DNA from: an uncultured Bacteroidota bacterium
Lineage (GTDB): Bacteria; Bacteroidota; Bacteroidia; UKL13-3
Direction: 5' to 3'
Length of the DNA: 54,462 nucleotides
Assembly (NCBI GenBank): GCA_903897855.1
Contig: CAIUDH010000043.1
Span: forward strand, 1-54,462
A program made the position numbers and the translations under genes. The notes under the pieces were generated by a model. That model did not search any database. It worked only from the letters and a program-made list of their open reading frames with translations, and was not told the DNA's origin. Shown here piece by piece: positions 42,833 to 51,807 of the stretch (the first letter of the stretch is position 1; every line of letters begins with the position of its first letter).

Positions 42833-43564
42833 ATGAAAAGCAATCTGATTTACGGCATTCACTCTGTCATGGAAGCCATAGAGGCAGGAAAAACCATCGA
42901 TAAAATTTTTGTTCAAAACGGACTGAAAGGCGATTTGATTTTTGAATTAAAAAATTTGATTCACGATCGTAAGTTGTTTATAAATTTCGTCCCTAAAGAG
43001 AAGATAGATCGGCTTACAACCAAGAACCACCAAGGTGTTGCGGCATTTATCACGGATGTCGAATATGATGATATTGAAGCGCTGGTGCCTCAAATTTTTG
43101 AGCGTAGTGAGGTGCCTTTATTATTGGTTCTCGACGGTGTGACCGACGTACGAAATTTTGGCGCTATCGCTCGCAGTGCCTACTGCGCAGGGGTGCACGC
43201 CATTATTATACCCGCCAACGGGGCAGCGCCAATTAATGAAGATGCCATCAAAACCTCAGCAGGGGCATTACATCATATTGCGGTATGCAAAGTGAATAAC
43301 CTAAAAACCACGTTAAACTATTTGAAGGAATGCGGCATTGCTTTAGTTGCTTGTACCGAAAAGTCAAAAGACACCATTTACAATGCCAACTTTAATCAGC
43401 CAGTAGCCATCGTTATGGGGAGCGAGGATAAGGGTATTAGTGCGAGTGTGTTGCAAATGATGGACTCTAAAGTAGCTATTCCCATCCAAGGTAGCATTGG
43501 TTCCCTAAATGTGTCGGTGGCTACAGGGGTTACCTTGTTTGAAGCGCTGCGGCAAAGAGGGTGA
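42833..43564 (+). CDS. rlmB: SpoU/TrmH family rRNA 2'-O-methyltransferase (RlmB)
   Basis: A 243-residue SPOUT methyltransferase that methylates a guanosine ribose in 23S rRNA (G2251 in E. coli). The N-terminus IYGIHSVMEAIEAGKTIDKI is the substrate-binding domain; motif 1 is LDGVTDVRNFGAIARSAYCA, motif 2 IVMGSEDKGIS, and motif 3 IPIQGSIGSLNVSVATG, which forms the knot. Translation is likely coupled to the M28 peptidase gene, with 2 bp between them; a functional link is not evident. Confidence 0.92.
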   Translation: MKSNLIYGIHSVMEAIEAGKTIDKIFVQNGLKGDLIFELKNLIHDRKLFINFVPKEKIDRLTTKNHQGVAAFITDVEYDDIEALVPQIFERSEVPLLLVLDGVTDVRNFGAIARSAYCAGVHAIIIPANGAAPINEDAIKTSAGALHHIAVCKVNNLKTTLNYLKECGIALVACTEKSKDTIYNANFNQPVAIVMGSEDKGISASVLQMMDSKVAIPIQGSIGSLNVSVATGVTLFEALRQRG

Positions 43565-43605
43565 CTTTAATGTTTGAAATTAAATTATATTTTCTATAAA
43601 AGGCG

Positions 43606-43613
43606 TACCTTTG
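43606..43613 (+). promoter_or_regulatory. -7 promoter box, TACCTTTG
   Basis: An exact TAnnTTTG match followed by C, 7 nt before the ATG of the SPOR-like gene at 43621. The leader would be zero to a few bases. Confidence 0.55.
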
Positions 43614-43620
43614 CTTTACC

Positions 43621-44010
43621 ATGAGAAAACTTCTTTCCCTCTGCCTCTTCTTACTTTTTTGCATTTTTTCGCCTGCACAAAAGTTGAAGCTTTGGGCCGA
43701 TGAAAAGATTATGCAGAAATTGGAGAACCAAAAATTAATGAATAATCCCGACTCTAAACATAATGGTTCAAGGTATCAGATTTTTCAAGGTTCTTCGCGT
43801 AGCGCCGCCTATGCCGTGAATGGTAATTTTGTGAATCTGTTTCCTGATATGCCAACCTATGTTTTGTATGAGCCTCCTAATTTTAAGGTGCGGGTAGGCG
43901 ATTTTCGTTTTAAATTTGAAGCTATCGCTTTTAAACAGCAGATGCTCGATAATGGACTCACCGGTTTCTTTATTGTTCATGATAAAATAAATGTTCCAAA
44001 ACCCAAATAA
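43621..44010 (+). CDS. Small exported SPOR-like protein
   Basis: A 129-residue protein. It has a signal peptide (LLSLCLFLLFCIFSPAQ) and one SPOR-like domain (residues about 45-125: YQIFQGSSRSAAYAVNGNF, PTYVLYEPPNFKVRVGDFRF, FFIVHDKINV). The VRVGDF block is typical of SPOR repeats, which bind septal glycan strands. It is probably a periplasmic cell-wall protein. It stands alone between rlmB and the superoxide dismutase gene. Confidence 0.78.
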   Translation: MRKLLSLCLFLLFCIFSPAQKLKLWADEKIMQKLENQKLMNNPDSKHNGSRYQIFQGSSRSAAYAVNGNFVNLFPDMPTYVLYEPPNFKVRVGDFRFKFEAIAFKQQMLDNGLTGFFIVHDKINVPKPK

Positions 44011-44107
44011 CATTTCTTAATTTCCTCTCTAACATTTCGTCCTATAACCCGAATATTTTACTTTTTTTAATTTTCAACCTATCACAAATCATTAATACAC
44101 CACTACC

Positions 44108-44713
44108 ATGTCATTTACACTACCCCCGTTAACTTTCGCTTTCGATGCGCTAGAGCCTCATATTGATGCCCGCACGATGGAAATTCACCACGATAAACAT
44201 CATCAGGCCTATATCACCAACTTGAATAATGCCTTGGCAGGCACCCCCGCCGAAAATTTAAGTATAGAAGAAATTTGTACCAACATAAGCAGTTATCCGA
44301 TGCCTGTGCGTAATAATGGTGGAGGTCATTTTAACCACACTTTCTTCTGGAACATCTTAAGCCCTAATGGAGGTGAAGCCTCTTCTGCGTTAAAAGCGGC
44401 TATTGTTACCGACCTCGGTGGCTTAGATAAATTAAAAGAGGAATTTACTAAAGCAGCCATCACCCGTTTTGGAAGTGGATGGGCTTGGCTTTGTGTCAAA
44501 GAGGGTAAACTGAGCATCTGCTCTACGGCCAATCAAGACAACCCAATCATGAATATTGAAGGGGTGCATTGCGGGACTCCAATATTAGCTTTAGATGTGT
44601 GGGAGCATGCCTATTACCTGAATTACCAAAACCGCCGTCCCGATTATATAACAGCATTTTGGAATGTGGTGAACTGGGCTGAAGTAAGCCGCAGGTACGA
44701 AGCGGCACTTTAA
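44108..44713 (+). CDS. sodA: Superoxide dismutase (Mn/Fe)
   Basis: A 201-residue cytoplasmic enzyme. The metal ligands are in [12 protein letters not shown] (first His), [11 protein letters not shown] (second His), and [12 protein letters not shown] (Asp and third His). The second-shell Gln is in [11 protein letters not shown], the position used by manganese types, rather than in the FeSOD position near the second His, so Mn or cambialistic use is likely. It converges with ispF and shares a terminator with it. Confidence 0.94.
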   Translation: MSFTLPPLTFAFDALEPHIDARTMEIHHDKHHQAYITNLNNALAGTPAENLSIEEICTNISSYPMPVRNNGGGHFNHTFFWNILSPNGGEASSALKAAIVTDLGGLDKLKEEFTKAAITRFGSGWAWLCVKEGKLSICSTANQDNPIMNIEGVHCGTPILALDVWEHAYYLNYQNRRPDYITAFWNVVNWAEVSRRYEAAL

Positions 44714-44734
44714 TTTAGGGCAAGCTAAATTAAA
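44709..44734. terminator. Shared bidirectional terminator of sod and ispF
   Basis: TTTAATTTAG at 44709-44718 pairs perfectly with CTAAATTAAA at 44725-44734 around the loop GGCAAG. The stop codons of both convergent genes (TAA at 44711-44713 and, on the minus strand, TAA at 44732-44730) lie in the two arms. The stem is A/T-rich, so strength is modest. Confidence 0.6.
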
Positions 44735-45212
44735 TTTGCGGATAAACTAAACAGGTGGCATGTGCCACAATCCCTTCTTCACGACCTATAAAGCCCAACT
44801 GCTCATTGGTGGTGGCTTTTATGGAAATATCATCCGTGCCGATTTTTAGAATAGGAGCAAGGCATTTTTGCATGGCTTCGATATGTGGATTTATTTTAGG
44901 ATTCTCTGCAATCACAGTACAATCAATATTGCCAATAGCGTAGTTTTTTTCGTGCACTAACTCCATCACTTTAAAGAGCAATTTTTTGCTGTCAATACCT
45001 TTAAAACGTGGGTCTGTGTTGGGGAAATGGTAACCTATGTCACGTAGGTTCAGCGCCCCTAGAAGCGCATCGCAGATAGCATGAATCAAGACATCGGCAT
45101 CACTATGCCCATCAAGTTTTTTGGAGTAAGGGATTTTAATCCCGCCAAGCCACACTCCATCACCATCTACTAAGGGATGTACATCAACTCCATGGCCTAC
45201 TCGAATTTTCAA
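44730..45212 (-). CDS. ispF: 2-C-methyl-D-erythritol 2,4-cyclodiphosphate synthase
   Basis: A 160-residue enzyme of the non-mevalonate isoprenoid pathway. The zinc ligands are in RVGHGVDVHPL (Asp and His) and the LDGHSDADVLIHAICDALLG signature (His); DIGYHFPNTDPRFKGIDS and the ATTNEQLGFIGREEG end are also typical. The start is TTG at 45212: an in-frame TAA lies four codons upstream and there is no ATG. The gene is not next to ispD. Confidence 0.93.
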   Translation of the reverse strand: MKIRVGHGVDVHPLVDGDGVWLGGIKIPYSKKLDGHSDADVLIHAICDALLGALNLRDIGYHFPNTDPRFKGIDSKKLLFKVMELVHEKNYAIGNIDCTVIAENPKINPHIEAMQKCLAPILKIGTDDISIKATTNEQLGFIGREEGIVAHATCLVYPQI

Positions 45213-45253
45213 AATGAATGTTTATAGGATGAATCTATTTTTCTTAAAACGGG

Positions 45254-45288
45254 TGCGCGTAACTAATGTTTGTCGATGGTTAGTTACG
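45254..45288 (-). terminator. Terminator-like hairpin after porV
   Basis: CGTAACTAA at 45258-45266 pairs perfectly with TTAGTTACG at 45280-45288 around a 13-nt loop. On the minus strand a short TTTT lies a few bases after the stem. It ends the porU-porV unit before ispF. Confidence 0.55.
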
Positions 45289-45298
45289 TAATTTGTCC

Positions 45299-46519
45299 TT
45301 AATATTCTTTCTGCTTTCTAAAAGCATCCAAGTCAAATATTAAGCTAAAGCGTAATGTGTTCTGTAATGGATGCTGCTGCCCTAGCGGTACAAGGTAGGT
45401 GAAATCTAATCCGAATACATTATAGCGTAAACCGGCGCCGAAAGTAAAGTACTTGCGATTCCCTTTCGTAAGTGGTTCATGAAAAAAACCGGTACGTATG
45501 GCAAACTGTTTATCGTACCAATATTCAGCCCCAATACTCCAGTTATACTCTTTCATTTCTTCTTTAAAACCTCCTGGAGCATCATAAAACGATTGATACA
45601 TGCCTTTTACAACACCAACGTTGGCATCTTTACCAAACATGGGGATTTTTTTTCCATCGGCGCTGATACTATCATCGCCCCTTTTGTTTTTCAAATAATA
45701 GGGTAAGGTTGGCACCAATAGCTTATTCACTTCGGCCGTTACCATGAGCATATTATACTGGTCGAATTCGACGTTGGCACTGGCTCCTAGGCGAAGGGTC
45801 GTGGGAATGAAATCTTTGTTCTGTGAGTTGGTATAGCTAATTTTGGCTCCCATATTTTGAATAATGGCACCAAAGGCATACGTGGTTTTATAACCCGAAA
45901 ACTTGGTGTCGTTTTTATAATAGGCCGAGATATCACCGGCACCACTCACCCCGGCTTTTGTTGATGGGCCAATGGCAGGCAAATTCGGAACTAAATTAGA
46001 ATAGATGAAACGTAAAGCAACACCCATTGAGAATTTATCGCTCAGTTTTCGCGCATAAGCTCCGTCGATGGCGAATTCATTGGGTTTTTGATCTCCTAAC
46101 GAAGCCCCAAACTCATCGGTAAATTGTATGTTTCCTAAAGAGAAGTAGCGCATCGTAATGGCTCCTGCCGAGAACTCATCAATTTTTCCATATAAAGAAA
46201 TATAACTTAACGATACGTCGGGCACCAAATTACGCAGCCACGGGGTATACGATATCCCTAAGCCTCCTTTTTTCTCAACGAAGGCATATTTTGCCGGGTT
46301 GAAATGCATAGAGTTCACGTCAGCGAAGGTGGCCACGCCACAGTCGGCCATGCCTGCAGCCCGGGCATCAGGAGTAATGGTAAGAAAGGGCACTGCAGTG
46401 GTGATTACATTGCGTGAACCCAATAATTGGTTTTTGCTAGTTATCTGAGTTTGGCTTTTAGCAGCAAAAAATGTTGTGCAAATGGTTGCTCCTAAAACGA
46501 ATTGTTTCAAATTATTCAT
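45299..46519 (-). CDS. porV: T9SS outer-membrane protein PorV
   Basis: A 406-residue barrel protein of the FadL type. After a signal peptide (QFVLGATICTTFFAAKSQ) the block VPFLTITPDARAAGMADCGV is the PorV signature, followed by NSMHFNPAKYAFVEKKGGLG. PorV takes folded cargo from the translocon and brings it to PorU. It has its own -7 box at 46616-46623. A perfect AAGGAGG lies 16 nt before the ATG, which is too far for a normal Shine-Dalgarno site. Confidence 0.93.
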   Translation of the reverse strand: MNNLKQFVLGATICTTFFAAKSQTQITSKNQLLGSRNVITTAVPFLTITPDARAAGMADCGVATFADVNSMHFNPAKYAFVEKKGGLGISYTPWLRNLVPDVSLSYISLYGKIDEFSAGAITMRYFSLGNIQFTDEFGASLGDQKPNEFAIDGAYARKLSDKFSMGVALRFIYSNLVPNLPAIGPSTKAGVSGAGDISAYYKNDTKFSGYKTTYAFGAIIQNMGAKISYTNSQNKDFIPTTLRLGASANVEFDQYNMLMVTAEVNKLLVPTLPYYLKNKRGDDSISADGKKIPMFGKDANVGVVKGMYQSFYDAPGGFKEEMKEYNWSIGAEYWYDKQFAIRTGFFHEPLTKGNRKYFTFGAGLRYNVFGLDFTYLVPLGQQHPLQNTLRFSLIFDLDAFRKQKEY

Positions 46520-46615
46520 ATTGAAAATGAGTTTACCTCCTTGATTAATTATAAAGTTTAAGGTAAAATTGCTTCATCTATTGATATAAGAAGTTGTTAG
46601 ATATTTGATAGGTTA

Positions 46616-46623
46616 CAAACATA
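46616..46623 (-). promoter_or_regulatory. -7 promoter box of porV, TATGTTTG
   Basis: An exact TAnnTTTG match in the 155-bp porU-porV gap on the minus strand, about 96 nt before the porV ATG. It suggests that porV can be expressed apart from porU. No good -33 match was seen. Confidence 0.4.
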
Positions 46624-46674
46624 ATCTATTTTTTAAATATATAAAAATCGTATTCTGCCTGTTGCGCGGCTGCA

Positions 46675-49600
46675 TTATCGCACTATAACCAGTCGGCTCG
46701 ATTGCTGTGCCGTATTGCCGTTTTTGTCCTTCACAGTGGCTTTAAAGATATAGGTCCCACTAGGCATGGCTGCCCCAAACTCATTTTCCCCATTCCAGTT
46801 GAGATCATTAAAACGACCGCCTGCGTCATTTTGAGGCAGGTAAAACGACATCAGCTTTTCGCCAATCACAGTGTAAATATCGATGGTGACTTCAATGGCT
46901 TCCCCCGCTTTATTATGCTCAAAACTAAAGATCGTATTGCCATTGCCGGGGTTGAATGGATTCGGATAACACAGGAGCTTATCAATTTTTAGTTCACTTT
47001 TGTCCACTATAATAAAATTGATACTTCCAGTACCTGAGTTATTATAGATGTCCCATACTTTTAAGGTGATGGTATGGTTGCCTAAACCAAGATTATAATA
47101 AGGGTAGCTGATTTTTCCACGTTGAAAATCATTGAGAACGCCTTCGTAAAAATCATTCAAAACAGAGGGATGTGCGAGGTCACCGTCGAGGGTCGCTGTC
47201 ATCTCATGGCCTACACTCACCCCGCTGGTATTGATGCCGTTTTCGTCGAAGAGCTGGGCTATCAGAATTGGATTCTGATGCGAAGTTCCTCCGTTTCTAA
47301 ACAAGGTATCGTTAATAAAGAGTTTTATGACAGGCCCTTTGGTGTCGGAAACCGCGTTGATGTCGGACCCCCCAATAACTACTTTTGTATAACTCCCTGC
47401 GCCATCAACATTATTGGTTCTGTCGAATGCATAATAACTTATTTTTCCTAAGCCGTAGTTGTAAACGATATCTTTAGGAATCACAAAATCGATTTTAAAC
47501 ACCCCATGATTAACGGCGGCGATACCTTTAAACACAAAATTTTTCTGCATCGTGAACGACTGCTTGTAACTATCCGCGTCGTTGGCCAAGGTGCTATAAG
47601 TGCCAGGCTTATCGTAAACAATGATCGATACTTCGCCGTTAAAATTGGGAAGAGGGTTGTTTTGAAAATCGGCAATGAGCCCCTCGATAGAAACTTTTTG
47701 AAGGGCGCGAAAAGTATCATTTGAAGTGGTCACGATTTGGTTGTTTATTTTGGTGGTGATCACATTATATTTCGGCACCGCCAATCGCATGCTCGGATCG
47801 CCCAATAAAATAAAATGTTTGCTTGAAGGGCTTGAGTTTCTCGAATTTGTGTTTTTTGTGACCTTCATAATATCACCCAATCGGCCTCCTCCTTGTGCCG
47901 TTTTTTCGAAGGCATTATTTCTATTAAAGTTGGTGTTTAAATCGAGATTGATATTGCTATAAGCTACACGGGTAGTGGTAAGTAGTGCAATGCCTCCACC
48001 ATTCGGATTTAAAATAACATCTTCACCAGCACTTACTTTTGCGAGATGGTCGAATTCGGTAAACTCACAGGTGGCAGTTACAAAAACAGGCATCGTATAT
48101 TTATTTTTCCAGTTTACAATATCTCTCGTGGCGGTAATCAAACTCTCATGCGCGAGCTGCACACTGCTTCCATGGCCGGTATAATTCAAAACCAAAGTAC
48201 CACGTTGCAATCCCCTGTTTACAGCATCTGTGGCATCGGGATAAGCGTAACCACTTCCTAAAGAAAGTTGTTTATAAGCATCCAAATAAATTTTATTCAA
48301 GTTAAAATCAGTGTGGGCAGCAGCTACGATATCCGATACTTGCTGTGATTCATTAAGATGGCTGTTTTGTTCCTGATCATCAGCAATAAACATGAGTGAG
48401 TTGCGCCAATCGCCAAGTGCTTCAGGGCTCTCGTAACGTAAAATCTTATCTACCATCTGCTCGGCTTGCAGGGTATTGCCTACCGGAATCCTACCAATGC
48501 CTACATCAAGGGCTTCAAAATCGTTGGGAAGCCACAACCCTTCATCATCGTCGAGCAACCCAAAATAATCATCACTGGCATACGAATCGGTATCATAGAA
48601 ATTATCTGATTCATAGGTAGGCACAAAATTAGTATTCTCGTAAAAGCGATTGTCCGATTCAAGAAAAACTTTACTCTCTTTATAGTTGAAAGAAGCGTCG
48701 CCAAAAAGCAATAAATATTTGGGTTCGTCGGCTGCTGTTGTTGCTCTATTGTAAAGCATTCTCAGAAACTCTCGAATGGCGGTGATATCTTGTGCTCCAC
48801 TGCTAAATTCATGGTATATCAGCTGTGGTGTGGTCACCAATACGCGCAATCCATCATGCTTACGCCGATGCTCGGCCAGCCGATTGGCTTGATCTAAAAA
48901 GTCGGGGTAGGTAACTATTATCAAATCGGCAAAACCTGAGGCATGTAAATTTTGATTCGCTACTTTTCCTCTGTTCACGGGCACAAAAAAATTGCTTACA
49001 GCATCGGTGAAACTGATAAATTCGTGGTAGGTAGAAGTTTCAACTTGAAATGAAGTGGTGGTCCCACTAAAGGAGGTAGTGTATTGTTTTACATCAGTGC
49101 CATTGGTTACGTCCCATACCGTGCTTGCTTGTGAAGTGGTTAAATTAAATTGTGCAATGGCCGAAGGAGCAATACTTTTACTGTCTCTGAAACTCATTTG
49201 ACCGCCACCCTGAACTAAATTACGCCGGGCCACAAGCTCAAAATAGTCGAGCCAGCCTCGGGCCTCTGAATTCCCATTCTTATCGAATTCATATTGTATA
49301 TTAAAATTATCCGAGGTGGCAAGGAAAGAAGTTTCAATTGGACTCACAGCAGAGTAGTAGGGTTGATCGAACGATTCGATGATGGTATTGCAACTACGCG
49401 AACAGATAGGACTACCCAGGTTGGAAACATTAAATGAAGTAATAGCCGATACCGAATGGGCCATCTCTGAGGTGCGAAATCGAATGGGTTCAGAGGCAAT
49501 GATATTCGGAATCGTGAAAGCGAAATTTTGTATTGAATTTTTGTTGAACGACTCACCCAGTAGCTCGGCTCCGCTTTGGTAATCATTTACCTTATTCAAT

Positions 49601-50538
49601 TCATGCACATAATATTCATCGCCAGAAGTCACCATAACATTGGGAGAGCCTGGATTTGCCGAGGTGGAAATTCGTTTCCCTGGTAGGGCGTCAATAGTCA
49701 AGAAATAATAAGTGGTCTCATCGTAGTAATTGCTCTTGTGGGTGTACTTGCCATTCGAATAATTCCATACCGCTTGGTTTTTGCCATAAAAAACGGCATA
49801 ATCTTGAGCATCGAATTTAGCATCGGCTTCCCCCTTTACATAAATTGCATTTTCCGGAAGGTCATCCTCCCTGAAAGTACTGTTGGCACGAGGTAACATG
49901 CCGCCGCCCTTGCCATAGATATGGATGTTTTTTGGGTTTATAGTGTTCATATTAAAACCCAAACTCTTTAAAAAATTATAATCTAATTTGTAGAGTCCAG
50001 TGGTGGTGATGGCGAGCTTGTAAATGTCGCCTGTGGCCAACACGGAATTAGCCTTAAAATTAGTGCTGCCAATGGTTTTGTTCAAGGAGGGTACCCTCGT
50101 GATTTCCAAATCAAAGCTGGTTAATATTTCAATTTCATGGGCTCCATTTATACGCAAACCGACGATGGCAAGGGTGGTCGATGGCTTCTTGTTTTGAGTC
50201 GAAACAAACGTTCTATACGTGAATTCAGTGGTCAGATTTTGCTGTATGGAAGGGGCTATTAGGGTGGCATTGGCCAAGCTTGTTTTGACGTTTGCTAAAA
50301 CAACACGGATTTCACCTTTCTCTTCGAGTAGATGGGGGATTATAATTGTTGGCACCGCATTGGCATCTAACAAAATATCATCGGCGTTGAGAATCGGGGT
50401 GGGTTGAGTTCCTTCCTTGAGCGTTTTTAATTCGTAATGCCAATTAATTGTTTTCGTGAACTTTATGATTTGTTGTGCGAAACAAACATGATGGACAATA
50501 AAGAATAGAATCAATAAAATCGAATATCGTTTAATCAT
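46675..50538 (-). CDS. porU: T9SS sortase PorU
   Basis: A 1287-residue surface protease of the gingipain family (C25). It has a signal peptide (YSILLILFFIVHHVCFA), long beta-rich front parts, the C25 domain (DLIIVTYPDFLDQANRLAEH, LLLFGDASFN, LNYTGHGSSVQLAHE with the His, VTATCEFTEFDHL with the Cys) and a C-terminal FlgD/CTD-like domain (LLCYPNPFNPGNGNTIFSFE, SGTYIFKATVKD, RLVIVR). PorU removes the sorting domain of T9SS cargo and attaches it to lipid. It keeps its own sorting domain, as known for the family. Confidence 0.94.
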   Translation of the reverse strand: MIKRYSILLILFFIVHHVCFAQQIIKFTKTINWHYELKTLKEGTQPTPILNADDILLDANAVPTIIIPHLLEEKGEIRVVLANVKTSLANATLIAPSIQQNLTTEFTYRTFVSTQNKKPSTTLAIVGLRINGAHEIEILTSFDLEITRVPSLNKTIGSTNFKANSVLATGDIYKLAITTTGLYKLDYNFLKSLGFNMNTINPKNIHIYGKGGGMLPRANSTFREDDLPENAIYVKGEADAKFDAQDYAVFYGKNQAVWNYSNGKYTHKSNYYDETTYYFLTIDALPGKRISTSANPGSPNVMVTSGDEYYVHELNKVNDYQSGAELLGESFNKNSIQNFAFTIPNIIASEPIRFRTSEMAHSVSAITSFNVSNLGSPICSRSCNTIIESFDQPYYSAVSPIETSFLATSDNFNIQYEFDKNGNSEARGWLDYFELVARRNLVQGGGQMSFRDSKSIAPSAIAQFNLTTSQASTVWDVTNGTDVKQYTTSFSGTTTSFQVETSTYHEFISFTDAVSNFFVPVNRGKVANQNLHASGFADLIIVTYPDFLDQANRLAEHRRKHDGLRVLVTTPQLIYHEFSSGAQDITAIREFLRMLYNRATTAADEPKYLLLFGDASFNYKESKVFLESDNRFYENTNFVPTYESDNFYDTDSYASDDYFGLLDDDEGLWLPNDFEALDVGIGRIPVGNTLQAEQMVDKILRYESPEALGDWRNSLMFIADDQEQNSHLNESQQVSDIVAAAHTDFNLNKIYLDAYKQLSLGSGYAYPDATDAVNRGLQRGTLVLNYTGHGSSVQLAHESLITATRDIVNWKNKYTMPVFVTATCEFTEFDHLAKVSAGEDVILNPNGGGIALLTTTRVAYSNINLDLNTNFNRNNAFEKTAQGGGRLGDIMKVTKNTNSRNSSPSSKHFILLGDPSMRLAVPKYNVITTKINNQIVTTSNDTFRALQKVSIEGLIADFQNNPLPNFNGEVSIIVYDKPGTYSTLANDADSYKQSFTMQKNFVFKGIAAVNHGVFKIDFVIPKDIVYNYGLGKISYYAFDRTNNVDGAGSYTKVVIGGSDINAVSDTKGPVIKLFINDTLFRNGGTSHQNPILIAQLFDENGINTSGVSVGHEMTATLDGDLAHPSVLNDFYEGVLNDFQRGKISYPYYNLGLGNHTITLKVWDIYNNSGTGSINFIIVDKSELKIDKLLCYPNPFNPGNGNTIFSFEHNKAGEAIEVTIDIYTVIGEKLMSFYLPQNDAGGRFNDLNWNGENEFGAAMPSGTYIFKATVKDKNGNTAQQSSRLVIVR

Positions 50539-50729
50539 GTTGGGAATAATTCTTAGACGCCATAATATACGAGGGTAAAATTAAATAAGTTTTCGTGTAT
50601 AAACGCAACCTTTTCGTTTTTATTGGTATAGTATTTTAAAATGACGATATTTTGACATTGATGGGGTGGTATTTTATGAATGCAACTCTGAGTTTTTCAA
50701 ATTCATTTTTTTATTTAATTTCAATAATA

Positions 50730-50737
50730 TATATTTG
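50730..50737 (+). promoter_or_regulatory. -7 promoter box of the PorP/SprF gene, TATATTTG
   Basis: An exact TAnnTTTG match 4 nt before the ATG at 50742. It supports that start over the upstream one at 50652, which would place the promoter inside the gene, and it predicts a leaderless transcript. Confidence 0.55.
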
Positions 50738-50741
50738 TAAA

Positions 50742-51725
50742 ATGTTGAATAAACTACGTACCGGCCTAGTGGCATTAATACTCGTTCTTACTGCTGCACA
50801 ATTGAAAGCTCAGGATCCTGAGTTTTCACAATTTTACGCCAATCCAATGTATACCAATCCTGCCTTTGCTGGTAGCGAATGTGGTAGAATTGCGCTGGCT
50901 TACCGCATGCAATATTATGGCCTGCCCGGCGGCTTTGTTACTTTCAACGGTTCGTATGATCAACGTGTGCGTGAAATAGGAGGTGGTTTTGGAATTATGT
51001 TCACCAACGATAAAGCGGGGGAAGGCGTGCTTACGGCCAATCATGTAAATGCGGCTTATGCCTATGAATTAGAAACAGGAAGCGGGGTGAATCTACGTTT
51101 TGGGGTACAAGCAGGCTTTTTTCAAAAATCATTGCAATGGGATAAATTGCATTGGGGTGATCAAATTATCGCTCAACTAGGGTTTGTGAATCCAACCAAC
51201 GAAACACGTATCGACAAAGCCATCACCTCAGCCAATTTTGCTGCCGGTGTATTAGTCTATTCATCTAAATTTTATGCAGGAGTGGCGGCTCATAATATAA
51301 CCGAGCCAACCCAATCATTTTTCGGAGCTTCTGGCGACGGCACAACCCTTCCTCGTCGTTATACTGTGCACGGAGGTTTAATTATTCCACTCGACAATAA
51401 ACGCGAGCCTGATGCCACGTTCTCACCGAATATTTTGATTATGTCTCAAGGAAAGTTTAGCCAAGTGAATGTGGGCTTTTATCTGAATAAAGGTCCCTTG
51501 GTAGCAGGCTTATGGTTCCGTCAAACAGTGCCCAACTCCGATGCCTTAATAGCCTTAATTGGATTCCGTCAGGGCGATTTCAAATTTGGATATAGCGCCG
51601 ATTTTACGGTATCGAATTTACGTAGCGCAGGGAAAACAGCACATGAGCTTACTGCAACCTATCAGTTCTGTCAGCAACGCACCCATACACGTAAATATAG
51701 GCCTTTAAAATGTCCTGGATTTTAA
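50742..51725 (+). CDS. PorP/SprF family T9SS membrane protein
   Basis: A 327-residue outer-membrane barrel. The signal peptide (LRTGLVALILVLTAAQLKAQ) is followed by the family signature DPEFSQFYANPMYTNPAFAG and strands such as VNLRFGVQAGFFQKSLQW, GFRQGDFKFGYSADFTVSNL. SprF/PorP proteins help particular T9SS cargo or motility adhesins such as SprB; which one is served here is unknown. It opens a unit with gldJ. Confidence 0.92.
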   Translation: MLNKLRTGLVALILVLTAAQLKAQDPEFSQFYANPMYTNPAFAGSECGRIALAYRMQYYGLPGGFVTFNGSYDQRVREIGGGFGIMFTNDKAGEGVLTANHVNAAYAYELETGSGVNLRFGVQAGFFQKSLQWDKLHWGDQIIAQLGFVNPTNETRIDKAITSANFAAGVLVYSSKFYAGVAAHNITEPTQSFFGASGDGTTLPRRYTVHGGLIIPLDNKREPDATFSPNILIMSQGKFSQVNVGFYLNKGPLVAGLWFRQTVPNSDALIALIGFRQGDFKFGYSADFTVSNLRSAGKTAHELTATYQFCQQRTHTRKYRPLKCPGF

Positions 51726-51744
51726 CGATTTAATTTTTTTTTAT

Positions 51745-51752
51745 TATACTTG
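51745..51752 (+). promoter_or_regulatory. -7-like promoter box before gldJ
   Basis: TATACTTG differs from TAnnTTTG at one position and is followed by C. It lies about 55 nt before the gldJ ATG in the 82-bp gap after the PorP/SprF gene, and suggests separate expression of gldJ. A weak ATGCC/GGCAT hairpin is in the leader. Confidence 0.4.
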
Positions 51753-51807
51753 CACAATATAAGTGTATAAGATGCCGTTAATGGCATTGTAAATTTCAAA
51801 ATATACC

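Noticed and set aside
46536-46542. Perfect AAGGAGG as ribosome binding site of porV
   Set aside because: It lies 16 nt before the ATG, beyond the working range, and no closer in-frame start exists; it may be chance.
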